This document shows positions 1-9,623 of a DNA stretch of 64,000 nucleotides, one piece after another. Origin of the DNA: JAMXLO01 sp963726125. Lineage in GTDB: Bacteria > Pseudomonadota > Alphaproteobacteria > Acetobacterales > Acetobacteraceae. How positions within the stretch are numbered: position 1 is the first letter of the stretch; each line of letters starts with the position of its first letter. The DNA lies in the NCBI GenBank assembly GCA_963726125.1, contig CAVSBG010000012.1, positions 62,001 to 126,000 on the forward strand, read 5' to 3'. The position numbers and the translations under genes were made by a program. The notes under the pieces are model-generated. The model was not told the origin of the DNA and ran no database searches. It saw nothing but the letters and a program-made list of their open reading frames with translations.

Positions 1-1
1 G

Positions 2-1027
2 GCTGAAGGCGAGTTCGTTACCCTGCTGGGTCCAAGCGGTTCCGGGAAGACAACGTTGCTCAACCTGATCGCGGGCACTGTCGCGCCGACCTCCGGGCGG
101 GTGGTGATCGCCGGCCGCGACGTGACGCACGTGCTGGTCGAGAAGCGCGGCCTGGGCATGGTGTTTCAGAACTACGCGCTGATGCCGCACATGACGATAT
201 TCGAGAATATCGCTTTCCCGTTGCGGGTCAGGCGCGTGGCGGAGGATGAGATTCGCCGTCGGGTCGCCGAGGTGCTGGCGCTCGTGCAGCTTCCGGATGT
301 TGCCGGACGCAAGCCGCGCCAGCTTTCCGGCGGGCAGCAGCAGCGTGTCAGTCTGGCTCGCTGCATCGTCTACAACCCGGCAACCATCCTGATGGACGAA
401 CCGCTGGGCGCGCTCGACAAGAAGTTGCGCGAGTACATGCAGCTCGAGATCCGGCGGCTGCACGCGAAGCTCGGCATCACGATGCTCTACGTAACGCACG
501 ATCAGGAGGAGGCATTGACCATGTCCGACCGCATCGTGCTGCTCAATCACGGGCGCATCGAACAATCGGGCGCGCCCGATGATCTGTACTTTCGCCCCCG
601 CACCGTCTTCGCGGCGGATTTTCTGGGTGATTCGAGCATGCTCGACGCGGTGGTCGCCACCCCGGGAAAACCGGCGCACCTGACCGACGCGAGCGGACGG
701 TCGCTGCTGGCGGAGGCCACCGACCTTGTGCCCGGTACGCCGGTCAAGGCGATGATCCGACCAGAGAACGTTCATCTGCTGCGCGGCGCGGATGCGGGGA
801 CCGGTCTCGACACCGTGCTCGAGGGTCTGATGGAAGATAGCATCGTGCTGGGCAGCGTGGTGCGCCACCACATTCGGCTGCCCGAAGGCGGCACGATGCT
901 GGCCAACGAGTTCAACGCGCGAGGACGTGCCGAAGCAGGGCGTGGGCAGCCGGTTCGCTTTGGCTGGCGGGCCGAGGATCTGCTGGTGCTGATCGCCCCG
1001 CCGTCAGAAGGTCCCCCAATCGCATGA
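2..1027 (+). CDS. ABC transporter ATP-binding protein, spermidine/putrescine (PotA) type, 5' end outside window
   Basis: ATPase that would power an inner-membrane importer, probably for polyamines or another amine. The reading frame is already open at base 2, so the true start lies upstream; 341 residues are visible. Walker A (GPSGSGKTT, bases 29-55), a Q-loop in VFQNYALMPHM, the signature LSGGQQQR (about 319-342), Walker B ILMDEP and the switch His in VTHDQEE appear in order. The C-terminal third (from about base 640) looks like a TOBE_2 ligand-regulation domain, as in PotA, UgpC and FbpC. Its stop overlaps the next gene's start by 4 bases (ATGA), so the two are probably co-transcribed. The substrate is inferred from family resemblance and from the neighbouring amine-demethylase-like gene. 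Confidence 0.9.
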   Translation, partial: AEGEFVTLLGPSGSGKTTLLNLIAGTVAPTSGRVVIAGRDVTHVLVEKRGLGMVFQNYALMPHMTIFENIAFPLRVRRVAEDEIRRRVAEVLALVQLPDVAGRKPRQLSGGQQQRVSLARCIVYNPATILMDEPLGALDKKLREYMQLEIRRLHAKLGITMLYVTHDQEEALTMSDRIVLLNHGRIEQSGAPDDLYFRPRTVFAADFLGDSSMLDAVVATPGKPAHLTDASGRSLLAEATDLVPGTPVKAMIRPENVHLLRGADAGTGLDTVLEGLMEDSIVLGSVVRHHIRLPEGGTMLANEFNARGRAEAGRGQPVRFGWRAEDLLVLIAPPSEGPPIA

Positions 1028-3060
1028 ACCACCAGGCCCTGCTGCAACCGCTCAGCATTCGTCGGTTGACGCTGCGCAACCGCATCGTCAGCACCGCGCA
1101 CGCGCCGGGCTATGGCTTCGATTCACTGCCCGACGAGCGCTACCGCCTGTATCACGAGGAGAAGGCGAAAGGCGGCGTCGCGTTGACGATGATCGGCGGC
1201 TCGACCGCCGTGTCACCCGATGCGGTCGCACCGTTCGGGCAACTGACCGCGGCAGAGGACCGGATCATTCCGCCAATGGCAGCACTTGCACAGGCGGTGC
1301 ACCGGCACGGCGCCGCGGTGTTCTGCCAGATCTCCCACCCCGGTCGGCGCGGCAAGTGGGACGGCGGCGCCTGGTTGCCGCCTGTCGCCCCCTCGGTCGT
1401 GCGCGAGCCGCAGCATCGCGGCTTTCCGAAGCAGATGGAGGACTGGGATTTCAGCCGCATCCGTGACGACTTCGTTGCGGCGGCGTTGCGCTGCAAGGCG
1501 GCTGGGCTCGACGGCATCGAGCTGCTGTTCGCCGGCGGACACCTGATGCTGCAGTTCTTCTCGCCGGCGGTGAACCGGCGTCTCGACGAATACGGCGGCA
1601 GCCTGGCGAACCGGATGCGCTATCCGCTCGAGGTGATCCGCGCGGTGCGGCAGGCCATCGGCGATGATCTCGTCATGGGGGTGCGCATCACCGCCGACGA
1701 GTTCATCGCCGAGGGACTGGACCAGGCGGAGTGCCTCGCCGTTGCCACTGGGCTCGCCGGCAGCGGCGACGTTGATTACCTCAGCATCATGGCGAGCCAG
1801 ACCTACGACTGGCGGTCGAGCGCCTTCAGCATTCCCGGCATGGCGTTCCCCGAGGCGCCGTATCTGAGCCTCGCCGGGGCGATCAAGGCCGCCGTGCCAA
1901 TTCCCGTGTTGCAGGCTGCCTGGATCCACGATCTCGCGACGGCTAATCGAGCGGTGGCGGAGGGTCAGCTCGATCTCGTTGGCATGACGCGCGCGCAGAT
2001 CGCCGACCCGCACATGGTCAATAAGCTGTTGCAGGGCCGCAGCGATGATATCCGACCGTGCGTCGGCGCAAATTATTGCATCAACCGGATCTATGCCGGT
2101 GCGGAATCGCTCTGCGTCCACAATCCCGCAACCGGGCGTGAAGCGACGATGCCGCAGATCCTGCGCAAGGCCGACGCGATGCGGCGTGTCGTTGTGGTTG
2201 GCGGCGGCCCGGGCGGGCTGGAAGCGGCGCGCGTGTGCGCGGCGCGCGGCCATGCCGTAGTGCTGTTCGAAGCCGAACCGGAGTTCGGTGGACAGATCCG
2301 TGTGGCCGCCCAGCTTGGCTGGCGCCGCCGGCTTGGCGGCATCACCGACTGGCTCGTCGGCCGGTGCCGCAAGCACAGCGTTGATCTGCGAACGTCCGTA
2401 ACGGCGGATCGAACGGCTGTCCTCGCCGAGCAGCCGGACGTGGTGATCGTCGCGACCGGCGGTGTCGCCAACAAAGGCCCGATCGAGGGCGCCGAGCTTG
2501 CGGTGACAAGCTGGGACATCCTGACCGGCAAGGTTGCACCGGGCGAGCGCGTTCTGCTGTTCGACGACCACGGCGCCGACCGTGGCCTGGCGTGCGCCCA
2601 GTTCCTCGTCGAACGCGGCGCGTCGCTTGAGATGGCAACGCCCGAGCGCCAGGTCGGCATCGATGTGGGGGGCACCACCTTTTCGCTGTATCTACGGGCA
2701 CTGTACGAAAAGGGCGCGAAACTGTCGCCCGATCTGCGGCTGCGTGCGGTCCGGCGCGAGGGCAATGCACTCATCGCCGAACTGCGCAACGAGTACACCC
2801 TGGAGATCGAAACGCGCGAGGTCGACCAGGTGGTGGCGGAACACGGGACACTGCCGCGCGACGAACTGTATTTCGCGTTGAAGCCGCTCTCGCGGAACCG
2901 TGGCGAGGTTGACTACCACGCCCTGGTCGGCGGGCGCCCGCAGGCTATCGTTGCCAATCCGGCGGGCGGCTTTCTGCTCTACCGCGTCGGCGATGCGGTC
3001 ACGAGCCGCAACATTCACGCGGCGATCTTCGATTCCCTGCGGCTTTGCCACGACCTATAG
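1024..3060 (+). CDS. Old Yellow Enzyme-family flavoprotein with C-terminal NAD-binding domain; candidate N-methyl amine demethylase
   Basis: 678 residues. An FMN-binding TIM barrel (about 1-340) is followed by an FAD/NAD(P) dinucleotide domain (GGGPGG at residues 393-398), the architecture of 2,4-dienoyl-CoA reductase, trimethylamine dehydrogenase and the DgcA/StcD-type demethylases. The Fe-S cluster region reads CVGANYC: Cys346, Cys352 and Cys364 match three of the four cluster ligands, but the second ligand position (349) is Ala. I recall this Ala variant from dimethylglycine and N-methylproline demethylase-like members, which supports an amine demethylase over a dienoyl-CoA reductase. Co-transcription with an amine-type ABC ATPase fits uptake and demethylation of a methylated amine. 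The substrate is not visible in the sequence. Confidence 0.85.
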   Translation: MNHQALLQPLSIRRLTLRNRIVSTAHAPGYGFDSLPDERYRLYHEEKAKGGVALTMIGGSTAVSPDAVAPFGQLTAAEDRIIPPMAALAQAVHRHGAAVFCQISHPGRRGKWDGGAWLPPVAPSVVREPQHRGFPKQMEDWDFSRIRDDFVAAALRCKAAGLDGIELLFAGGHLMLQFFSPAVNRRLDEYGGSLANRMRYPLEVIRAVRQAIGDDLVMGVRITADEFIAEGLDQAECLAVATGLAGSGDVDYLSIMASQTYDWRSSAFSIPGMAFPEAPYLSLAGAIKAAVPIPVLQAAWIHDLATANRAVAEGQLDLVGMTRAQIADPHMVNKLLQGRSDDIRPCVGANYCINRIYAGAESLCVHNPATGREATMPQILRKADAMRRVVVVGGGPGGLEAARVCAARGHAVVLFEAEPEFGGQIRVAAQLGWRRRLGGITDWLVGRCRKHSVDLRTSVTADRTAVLAEQPDVVIVATGGVANKGPIEGAELAVTSWDILTGKVAPGERVLLFDDHGADRGLACAQFLVERGASLEMATPERQVGIDVGGTTFSLYLRALYEKGAKLSPDLRLRAVRREGNALIAELRNEYTLEIETREVDQVVAEHGTLPRDELYFALKPLSRNRGEVDYHALVGGRPQAIVANPAGGFLLYRVGDAVTSRNIHAAIFDSLRLCHDL

Positions 3061-3093
3061 CGCAGCCGTGCATGCCGCGTGGTCTGCACCGCA

Positions 3094-3915
3094 TCACCCC
3101 TTGCTAAAGCGGGCGTCGCGCCATTCGAGCGCCGCCTTCAGCCCCACCTCACGACGCAAGCGGTTGAACTCGGTGCGCTCTGTGCCGCCGCCGCTCTCGA
3201 TTAGCGCGTCGGTGTCGACGGCGGCGAGCAGTGCCTGCCGCATCCCCATGATCTCGTAGCTGCGGTTGATGGCGCGCTTGGTCAACTGCACCGATCGGGG
3301 CGCCGCGGCGGCGATGTCGCGCGCAACCTGCATCGCCGTTTCCAATTCGCTTCCCAGGGGCACCACGCGATTGACGATGCCCATGCCGAGCGCGCGCTGC
3401 GCGTCGATCTGGTCGTTGCCGGTCAGTAATAGCTCCTTGGCCAGCTTGGGTGTGGTCATCCAGGGCAGCAGCAGGGCAACGATGCCAGAACCGAATCGTA
3501 CTTCCGGCTCGCCGAAGCGGGTGCCCTCGGCCGCAATGGTAAGGTCGCAGGACAGCGCCATTTCAAATCCGCCGGCCAACGCGAAGCCGTGCACGGCCGC
3601 GATGGTCGGCTTCGGGCAGTCCCAGAATTGCATCAGGAAATCAAAGTCGAAGCCGAGGACCTCGCGCCACTGGTCGATGTCAGTGACCGGGTTCTGGGCC
3701 GATTCCTTCATGTCGAAGCCGGCCGAAAAGGCGCGGCCGTTCCCATGGAGGATGATCGCGTAGACCTGGGGATCCTCGACAAATGACGCCATCGCCGCAG
3801 TCACTTCTTCGATCAGCGTGTGATTGATGGCGTTCAACACCGTGGGACGGTTCAGCGAGAGGATGGCCACGCGTCCGTCAATTCGGGTCTCGATCGTCGT
3901 GTAGGTCTGGTTCAC
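3094..3915 (-). CDS. enoyl-CoA hydratase/isomerase family protein
   Basis: 273 residues with a GTG start, full length for the crotonase family. The oxyanion-hole segments are present: FSAGFD (63-68) and the GGFEMALSCD helix (115-124). Glutamates suited to catalysis are at Glu118 and in FGEPEV (about 136-141). It would hydrate or isomerise an acyl-CoA double bond in the cytosol. It lies convergent to the OYE gene (33-base gap) and just downstream of the broken acyl-CoA synthetase on the same strand, so the pair probably formed a CoA-thioester degradation unit. The specific substrate cannot be assigned. Confidence 0.88.
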   Translation of the reverse strand: MNQTYTTIETRIDGRVAILSLNRPTVLNAINHTLIEEVTAAMASFVEDPQVYAIILHGNGRAFSAGFDMKESAQNPVTDIDQWREVLGFDFDFLMQFWDCPKPTIAAVHGFALAGGFEMALSCDLTIAAEGTRFGEPEVRFGSGIVALLLPWMTTPKLAKELLLTGNDQIDAQRALGMGIVNRVVPLGSELETAMQVARDIAAAAPRSVQLTKRAINRSYEIMGMRQALLAAVDTDALIESGGGTERTEFNRLRREVGLKAALEWRDARFSKG

Positions 3916-3933
3916 GCGGGGCTTCCTGATTCG

Positions 3934-6076
3934 CTAGAGGTTGGCAGGCAGTAGAAACAGCGCGTCGACCGCAAGCGCCCCAGAGGGAGCGGCGATCACC
4001 GGATTGAGGTCGATCGCAGCGAACAGTGGCCCGATCGTCGCGCAGAGCACACCGAAACGTTCGATCACGCGCGCAAGTGCATCGAGATCGGCCTTGGGAC
4101 GGCCACGATAGCCCTGCAGAAGCGGGTAACCTCGAAGGCACCGGAGATAGCCACACGCCGCGGCCGCACTGACCGGCGGTTGAAACGTCACGACGTCGGC
4201 GAGGATTTCGGTAAGGACGCCACCCAGCCCCACCGTCATCATGGGTCCGAATTGCGCATCATTGATCATACCCAACAGCACTTCGGTCCCCGCCGGCGCC
4301 TGCGCCTGCACCTGCACCAGCTTGCCACAAGCAGCGGCAATCCGCGCGTAGGCGTCAGCAACCGCCGCGCGGTCGCGTAGGCCCAGAACCACCCCGCCGG
4401 CATCGGTCTTGTGCAGAATGTCCGGCGCCGCGGTCTTCAGCACCACCGGGAAGCCAAGTTGCTCGGCGGCAGCCACGGTGGCGGCGGGATCGGCGGTGAA
4501 TGCGCTGGGCGATGCCGGAATGCCAAAGAGTTCAAGCAAACGCAGCGACTCTGCCAGCGGCAAAGCGCCGCTCGCGCCGTGCTTTCGAACAACGGCGCGG
4601 GCCTCGTTCAGCACTTGTTGCGAGGGTAACGCCGTCGCCTCCGCACGCGGAGCGTCACGTCGGCGCTGCCACACAATCAGGTGGCGCATCGCAGCAAGCG
4701 CCGTGGCGGTTCCCATCAAGACCGGCACGCCAAGTGCCCGCAGCCTCGCCGCCTCTTCCCGGCTCACGGCGCTGTGGATGTTGCCAAACACCAGCGCCGG
4801 CTTGGTCGTCGACGCGAAGACATGCTCGATCGCGGTCGAAGAGGCGCGCGCATAGGGGCGTCCATGCACCAGGTTGGTCGCGAGCGCGACCACGGCAACA
4901 GCAGGATCATCGGCGAGCGCACTCAGGCACTCCTCCAGGAGCATGCGTCCGTCGCCGTACGAATCGACCGGGTTCTGCGTTTCCATTCCGGGATCGAGAA
5001 TACCCGCGAGCCGTACGCTGGTTGCCGGGGTGACCTCGGCCAGCTTCACGTCGGCGTCAGTCGCCAGATCGACGATAAGCTCGCGTTCACCGCCGGAATC
5101 AGTGACGATGCCAATACCGCCGGTGCCTGGTCGGCGCGGCGAGCGGAGCAGTTCCACAGTGTCCAGGAGTTCATCAGGTGTGGTGACCCGGATCACGTTG
5201 TGACGCTCGAAGATCGCCCCATAGGCAGCGTCGGATCCGGCGAGCGCGCCGCTATGGGCGAGCGCGAAACGTTGGCCGCGCTCCGTCCGACCGAGTTTCA
5301 GGACCACCACCGGAATGCCGAGATGATCCGCCTTCTCAACGGCGGCCAGGAAGCGCTCGGGCGCGCGCACGGTCTCCATGAGGCAGGCGATCACCCGTGT
5401 CTCAGGCGATGCCAGCAGAAACTCGATATAGTCCGCCATGGTCGTAGCGATTTCCTGGCCGGCAGAGATCGCGTAGTTGAAGACCAGATCTCGCTGATTG
5501 CCGATCAAGCCCGACCAGGTCGAACCGCTGTGGGAGACGAGGCCGACGGTGCCTGATGCCTCCGGTAGCGGCGGCGCGTCGCCGGACATCTTGATGCCAT
5601 CGACGAAATTGAAGAAACCCATGCAATTGTTGCCGCAGACCGCCATGCTCGCACTGTGGGCTATCGCCGCAAGGCGTTCGACCCGGGAGGGGCCGCCACC
5701 TGCGGCCTCATAGGCGCGGCCAAACAGGTACTGCCCCGCGCACGCCCGCCTCGGCAGCGTCCGTGAGCGCCGCCTCAACGACATCGTCGGAAACCGCAAA
5801 GGCAGCGCAATCCGCGACTTCCGGAAGCGCCTTGAGGCTGGGATAGCATCGGTGCCCGGCTAGTTCATCGTATCGCGGATTGATCGGATACACCGCGCCG
5901 CGATAACGGCCGCCGTTGATCGAGTTCAGTAGGCGCTGGCCAAAGGAACCCTCACGGGCCGAAGCGCCAACGATGGCAATCGATCGGGGGCGCAGCAACG
6001 CATCAAGTGCGGTGGTGTCCTTGCGCGCTACAGCCACCGCGCCAGGTACCACCGTGGTCTTGGATTGAGACACCAC
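3934..6076 (-). pseudogene. ADP-forming acyl-CoA synthetase (acetate-CoA ligase family), split by a frameshift
   Basis: Two overlapping frames together give one complete protein of about 710 residues. The N-terminal CoA-binding domain (LRPRSIAIVGASAREG, down to about base 5728) is in one frame. The succinyl-CoA-ligase-like domains and the C-terminal ATP-grasp half (FPVVLKTAAPDILHKTDAGG) are in another, down to base 3934. Coding switches at bases 5727-5728, where one extra base breaks the expected RGAV-LFGRAYEAA junction. These enzymes interconvert acyl-CoA + ADP + Pi and acid + ATP + CoA. The start is uncertain; GTG at 6076 is the best candidate, because upstream sequence in that frame looks non-coding. 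It may be a real pseudogene or a one-base sequencing error. Confidence 0.8.
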
Positions 6077-6719
6077 TGAACGCAACGACCGATCCTCTCG
6101 CGAATGCCGGGCCGCCCGAAGGCATACGCGCCGGTCTGCGTAAAGTCGAAGGCTATGCCCGGTGCCAAGACACAGCAACCGGTGGCTCAGCTGCGTCGTT
6201 CGGAGCTGACCAGAGGAAATGCCGCACACCTTCACCGACAGCGAAAACCTCCCGAGCCGCGCATCAATTAGGCGAACGACGCTGGCAATGAGGTCGACAG
6301 CCGCGAGGAAGTTCCGCGGTCACGTTGCCGAATACCATTGCGCTATTTGCGATCGCCCTTCGTTCGCCTAAGAGGAAACGGGCCGGTTGCCGGCAAGCGG
6401 AGGACCATCGTCGGATTTGCAGACGTCGGCGTACCCTCTCTCAAATCCTTGGACGACCACCATTGCCATTGGCGGCTAGTACCCAGAATTGTTGAAGCGC
6501 GACACACCAAACGTCATGGCCGCCGGCGGCCAACCATGTCTTTCGCGCGCCTGGCGAAGACGTGGTTGGCCGGGGCACGCCCGGACACGCCCGGCCATGA
6601 CGCGTAGGCGTGTGACTCGCGCTCCATCGATGGCGGGTACTAGTCGGCTTAGCCGCTCGATCAGTTCGGATACGGTCGTCGGGCCAACTGCGGAGGTATA
6701 AGGTAAACGCGAGGGAACT
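6077..6719. other. gene-free stretch containing a palindromic repeat
   Basis: About 640 bases without a convincing gene; the short open frames here have no recognisable motif or ribosome site. Bases 6563-6605 carry an interspersed palindrome-like element built from ggccgggca / cgcccggccatgacg, the same kind seen again at 15081-15190. The rest shows no structure I can interpret. Confidence 0.6.
6563..6605. repeat. REP-like palindromic element
   Basis: TGGCCGGGGCACGCCCGGAC followed by ACGCCCGGCCATGACG. The core GGCCGGGC...GCCCGGCCATGAC is shared with 15081-15115 and 15167-15192. Confidence 0.6.
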
Positions 6720-6772
6720 TTACTGAACTACCTGATGCGGCGGCGTTACGCGTAAAAAGTCCGGTAAAATAG

Positions 6773-7054
6773 TCATTTCTTGCGATTTTCGGGGTAGAGA
6801 TCGGCATCTTTGATCCAATCGATCCGGTACTTTCTGCGCTGGGTCCAGTGCAATCTCTCGTCCGTGCTCACGTATGTCCCGGTGATCCCGTTGTATTTTT
6901 CCATGTGCTTCAGGATCGAACCTAACGAATAGCCCGAGAGGCCGATCGCCTTGCCGATATCGCCGCCCGTCATTTCTATTTTGTGCTCCAGCAAATCCAG
7001 TATCTGCTCCACGCGAGCATCGCGGCGGCGACGAAGAATGCTGAGTGGCCACAC
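6773..7054 (-). CDS. small winged-helix-like DNA-binding protein
   Basis: 93 residues, unrecognised. The stretch from about residue 15 (RVEQILDLLEHKIEMTGGDI, then GKAIGLSGYSLGSILKHM) has the pattern of a helix-turn-helix: a helix, a T-G turn, then a recognition-like helix. A YVSTDERLHW...YRIDW segment could be the wing. It starts 12 bases after the stop of the gene at 7067-7351 on the same strand, so the two are probably one transcript. The DNA-binding role is inferred from pattern only. Confidence 0.5.
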   Translation of the reverse strand: MWPLSILRRRRDARVEQILDLLEHKIEMTGGDIGKAIGLSGYSLGSILKHMEKYNGITGTYVSTDERLHWTQRRKYRIDWIKDADLYPENRKK

Positions 7055-7066
7055 GGGGGTTTACAG

Positions 7067-7351
7067 TCAGCGCGTCCGAACGTCAGAGTCCCCGAGCGCG
7101 GACTGCTGCATGTTCTCGTAGGCATCGGCCTTTTGCTCGACGAATGCCGTGATGGCATCGGCGAATGCAGCTTCCGTGAAGACGCCCCTGGCGATCACCG
7201 GTCGGGCAAGGCCGTCCACGTCCGACTTCGAAAGATCGAGTCCAACGCGCAAGTGCTTCGGCTGCACCTGGAGGAAGTCAGGATCGCGTCCCATCAACAC
7301 CGCTATCGCTGTTGGAATACGGTGCGCTGCTTTTTCGTAGGCGATCATCAT
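7067..7351 (-). CDS. hypothetical protein, first gene of a small two-gene unit
   Basis: 94 residues, family not recognised. There are two adjacent ATG codons at 7351 and 7348; GGAG lies 4-7 bases upstream, so either could be used. The central part (VQPKHLRVGLDLSKSDVDGL) and GVFTEAAFADAITAF are charged and helical, with no membrane segment. That it is or was a real gene is supported by a degenerate second copy on the other strand at 19267-19470, which shares both the protein pattern and the ribosome-site region (CCCCACCGGAGAACAAT). It probably forms an operon with the HTH-like gene that follows. Confidence 0.55.
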   Translation of the reverse strand: MMIAYEKAAHRIPTAIAVLMGRDPDFLQVQPKHLRVGLDLSKSDVDGLARPVIARGVFTEAAFADAITAFVEQKADAYENMQQSALGDSDVRTR

Positions 7352-7532
7352 TGTTCTCCGGTGGGGTGCTGGTCAGTCTATCACGCCGGGGATGCGGATG
7401 CCTGCAGCATCGCACATGCGATGCATCAGGTGGTGCCATCCTCTGCCGCCCTGTGCAGTTCGCTCATTACCTCGCCCTTCCGCGTCGCCTCGCCGGTGAC
7501 GGGGCCAAGTATTGGGGCGAGACGGGCAGACC

Positions 7533-7760
7533 TCAGGCCCGCTTGCGCACAGGCTTGGGCGGTGGGGCCGAAGCTTTCTCGACCCGGTCCGCAGCGACCT
7601 TACGGCCTTTGATCGGCAGTTTCAGCCCGGTCTGATGTGAGTGTGCCACCTTCTTGCGCTTCGGCGTAGCCGGTTGCTCCGCTGGCGTGTGCCCAAGACT
7701 TTCGTCAGCGCAGCCTTTGGGTCGATGAGATTCCTGGTCGATGTGACCGGCACGAAACGG
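7533..7760 (-). pseudogene. possible remnant of a lysine/arginine-rich protein
   Basis: The frame ending at 7533 reads TPKRKKVAHSHQTGLKLPIK and then a Pro/Lys tail (PPPKPVRKRA). It appears to continue upstream in another frame as DPKAALTKVLG, with a one-base shift near 7690. No complete gene can be built and no family is recognised. It is listed because the residue pattern looks less random than that of its surroundings. Confidence 0.25.
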
Positions 7761-7769
7761 GGCGAAGTG

Positions 7770-8218
7770 CCTAATTCGCGGGCCGGTCGACCGAATGCGG
7801 CATGACGGTTGCGGTCGCGGGGCGGGGAACGGTGGAACTGATTGCCGACATCGAACCCGCCAGCAACCGGCCGGTGCGGCAGATCTCTTGCGGGAGGCAT
7901 AGGCGACGGCTGCTGCCGGTGCAGTCGGAACGACAGCGGAATAATTGGTACAGATCCACCAGTCCGTGTACAGATACAATGGAAAACGTGACCTGCCAGG
8001 CAATCCGGCATTGCCCGTGCACGCTGTCCCATGCTCGATGCGGGCGGAACGGGCCCTCCTCACGTCGTAGAAAACGGTCCCACCCGGCACGAACCATCAG
8101 TGCCCACAGCGCGTCCCGTCCGCGCTGAAGTCAGGCGTAGCAATGATGCTATCGAGCGCTCCCGCACGCGCCCTGCGTTTCGCCAGCGTCTGAGCCTTCA
8201 CGTGAACCGGCGCACCCA
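7770..8218. other. gene-free stretch with a block repeated near 12.2 kb
   Basis: No convincing gene. Bases about 7801-7886 align with about 12180-12265, allowing a few small gaps. The shared core is CGCCAGCA.CCGGCCG.TGCGGC.GATC. Translated, both copies give a similar peptide (IEPASNRPVRQI and IERASSRPMRRI), so this may be a relic of an ancient gene duplicate. Confidence 0.4.
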
Positions 8219-9623
8219 ATGGCGACGGCGGATGGCGCGATGAAGCCCGGCGCCACGGAGCGCCTGCGCGACTTCAGCGCCGCCCTGCGGCACGGCAACG
8301 CACAGGCAGCGCTTGCGGCGGCGCGGGATGCCTGCCTCGCCGAACCCAACATGGCCGCGGCGCATTACGCCTTCGGTCAGGCCTGGATCGCCGCCGGCCA
8401 GCCTGCGCGGGCCGAGCAGGCGTTCGCCACCGCCATCAGGCCTCCGCCCGGATTTCGCTGACGCCTGGGTCAATCTGGGCATCGCGCGCTACCGGCGGAC
8501 CTCGCGCCGCTGCGGCTGTGGACTGACGTTCTGCTGGCGCTCGCCGAAGGGCGGCACAAGGGCGCCGTGGCCGCGGCCGAGGCGGTGCTCGGGGCAGGGG
8601 GCCCGAAGGCAGTGCTCGAAAACCGCATCATGACGCATTACGGCCTCGCAAAGTTCTGGTCACGCATGGGCGAGGACGCCAGGGCCTTCGCCCTGTGGCG
8701 CAGCGGCCATGCGTTGCTGAAGACGCTGCAGCCGTTCTCCCGCGAGGCGACCCGGGCGTACAACGACGCGGCGATCGCGACCTTCACGCCCGAGCGGTAT
8801 GCGCGGGGGCCGCGCGCCGGGAATGCCGAACCAGCGCCGGTGTTCATCGTCGGCATGCCGCGCTCGGGCACCACGCTCGCCGAGCAGATCATCGGCGCGC
8901 ACCCCCAGGCCCATGCCGCCGGCGAGCGTTCGGCTCTCGGGCGACTCGCCTGGCGGCTCGGCGGCGGCGAGACCACGAAGTCCGCCGCCCGCATCGCCGC
9001 GCTCGACCGCGCCAGGCTCGACGCGGAAGCGCAAACCTACCTGCAGGAGTTGCGCGCCCTGGCACCGGACAAGGCCCGCATCGTCGACAAGATGCCGGCC
9101 AATTTCCAACACATCTGGCTGATCGCGTTGCTCTTCCCCGGTGCCCGGATCATCCATTGCGTGCGCGATCCGCGCGACATCGGCTACTCGATCTTCACCT
9201 TCCGTTTCTACGGCGCGCACGGCTACGCCCACGATCTGGCCGATCTCGGCTGGATGATCGGCGAGCAGGTCCGGGTGATGAAGCATTGGCAAGCGGCGTT
9301 GCTGCTGCCGATACTGACGCTGCGCCTCGATGACTGGATCGCGGATTTCGACGCCACGCTGTCGCGCGTGCTGGGCTTCCTCGATCTGCCGCCCGATCCC
9401 GCCTGCGCGCGCTTCCACGAATCCGACAGCCGGGTGCGCACGGTGAGCCGCTCGCAGGTCCGCCAGCCGATCAACGCGCGCGGCCTCGGCCGCTGGCGCC
9501 GCAATGCGCAGGGCCTCGCGCCGCTGATTGCCGAGCTGGAGCGCGGCCCAGGCCCCGCTTCCCGAAGTCCCCGCAACCAGCGGTGCAATCCGCGACCCAT
9601 CCTCGGAAAGTTTGCAGCCATGA
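8219..9623 (+). pseudogene. TPR-sulfotransferase, disrupted by frameshifts
   Basis: N-terminal TPR-like repeats (AEPNMAAAHYAFGQAWIAAG, then FADAWVNLGIARYR) precede a sulfotransferase domain. That domain has the PAPS-binding loop VGMPRSGTTLAEQIIGAHP (about 8850-8906) and the 3'-phosphate motif CVRDPRDIGYS. Family members transfer sulfate from PAPS to proteins or glycans. Coding shifts frame near 8443, near 8495 and probably near 9543. With the last shift the protein would end at 9623, overlapping the start of the next gene by ATGA. Without that shift the frame runs on into the next gene. Either a decayed gene or an indel-prone GC-rich read. Confidence 0.75.

Noticed and set aside
1213..2571. 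452-codon minus-strand open frame inside the OYE gene
   Set aside because: Antisense shadow of a conserved flavoprotein; no motif of its own.
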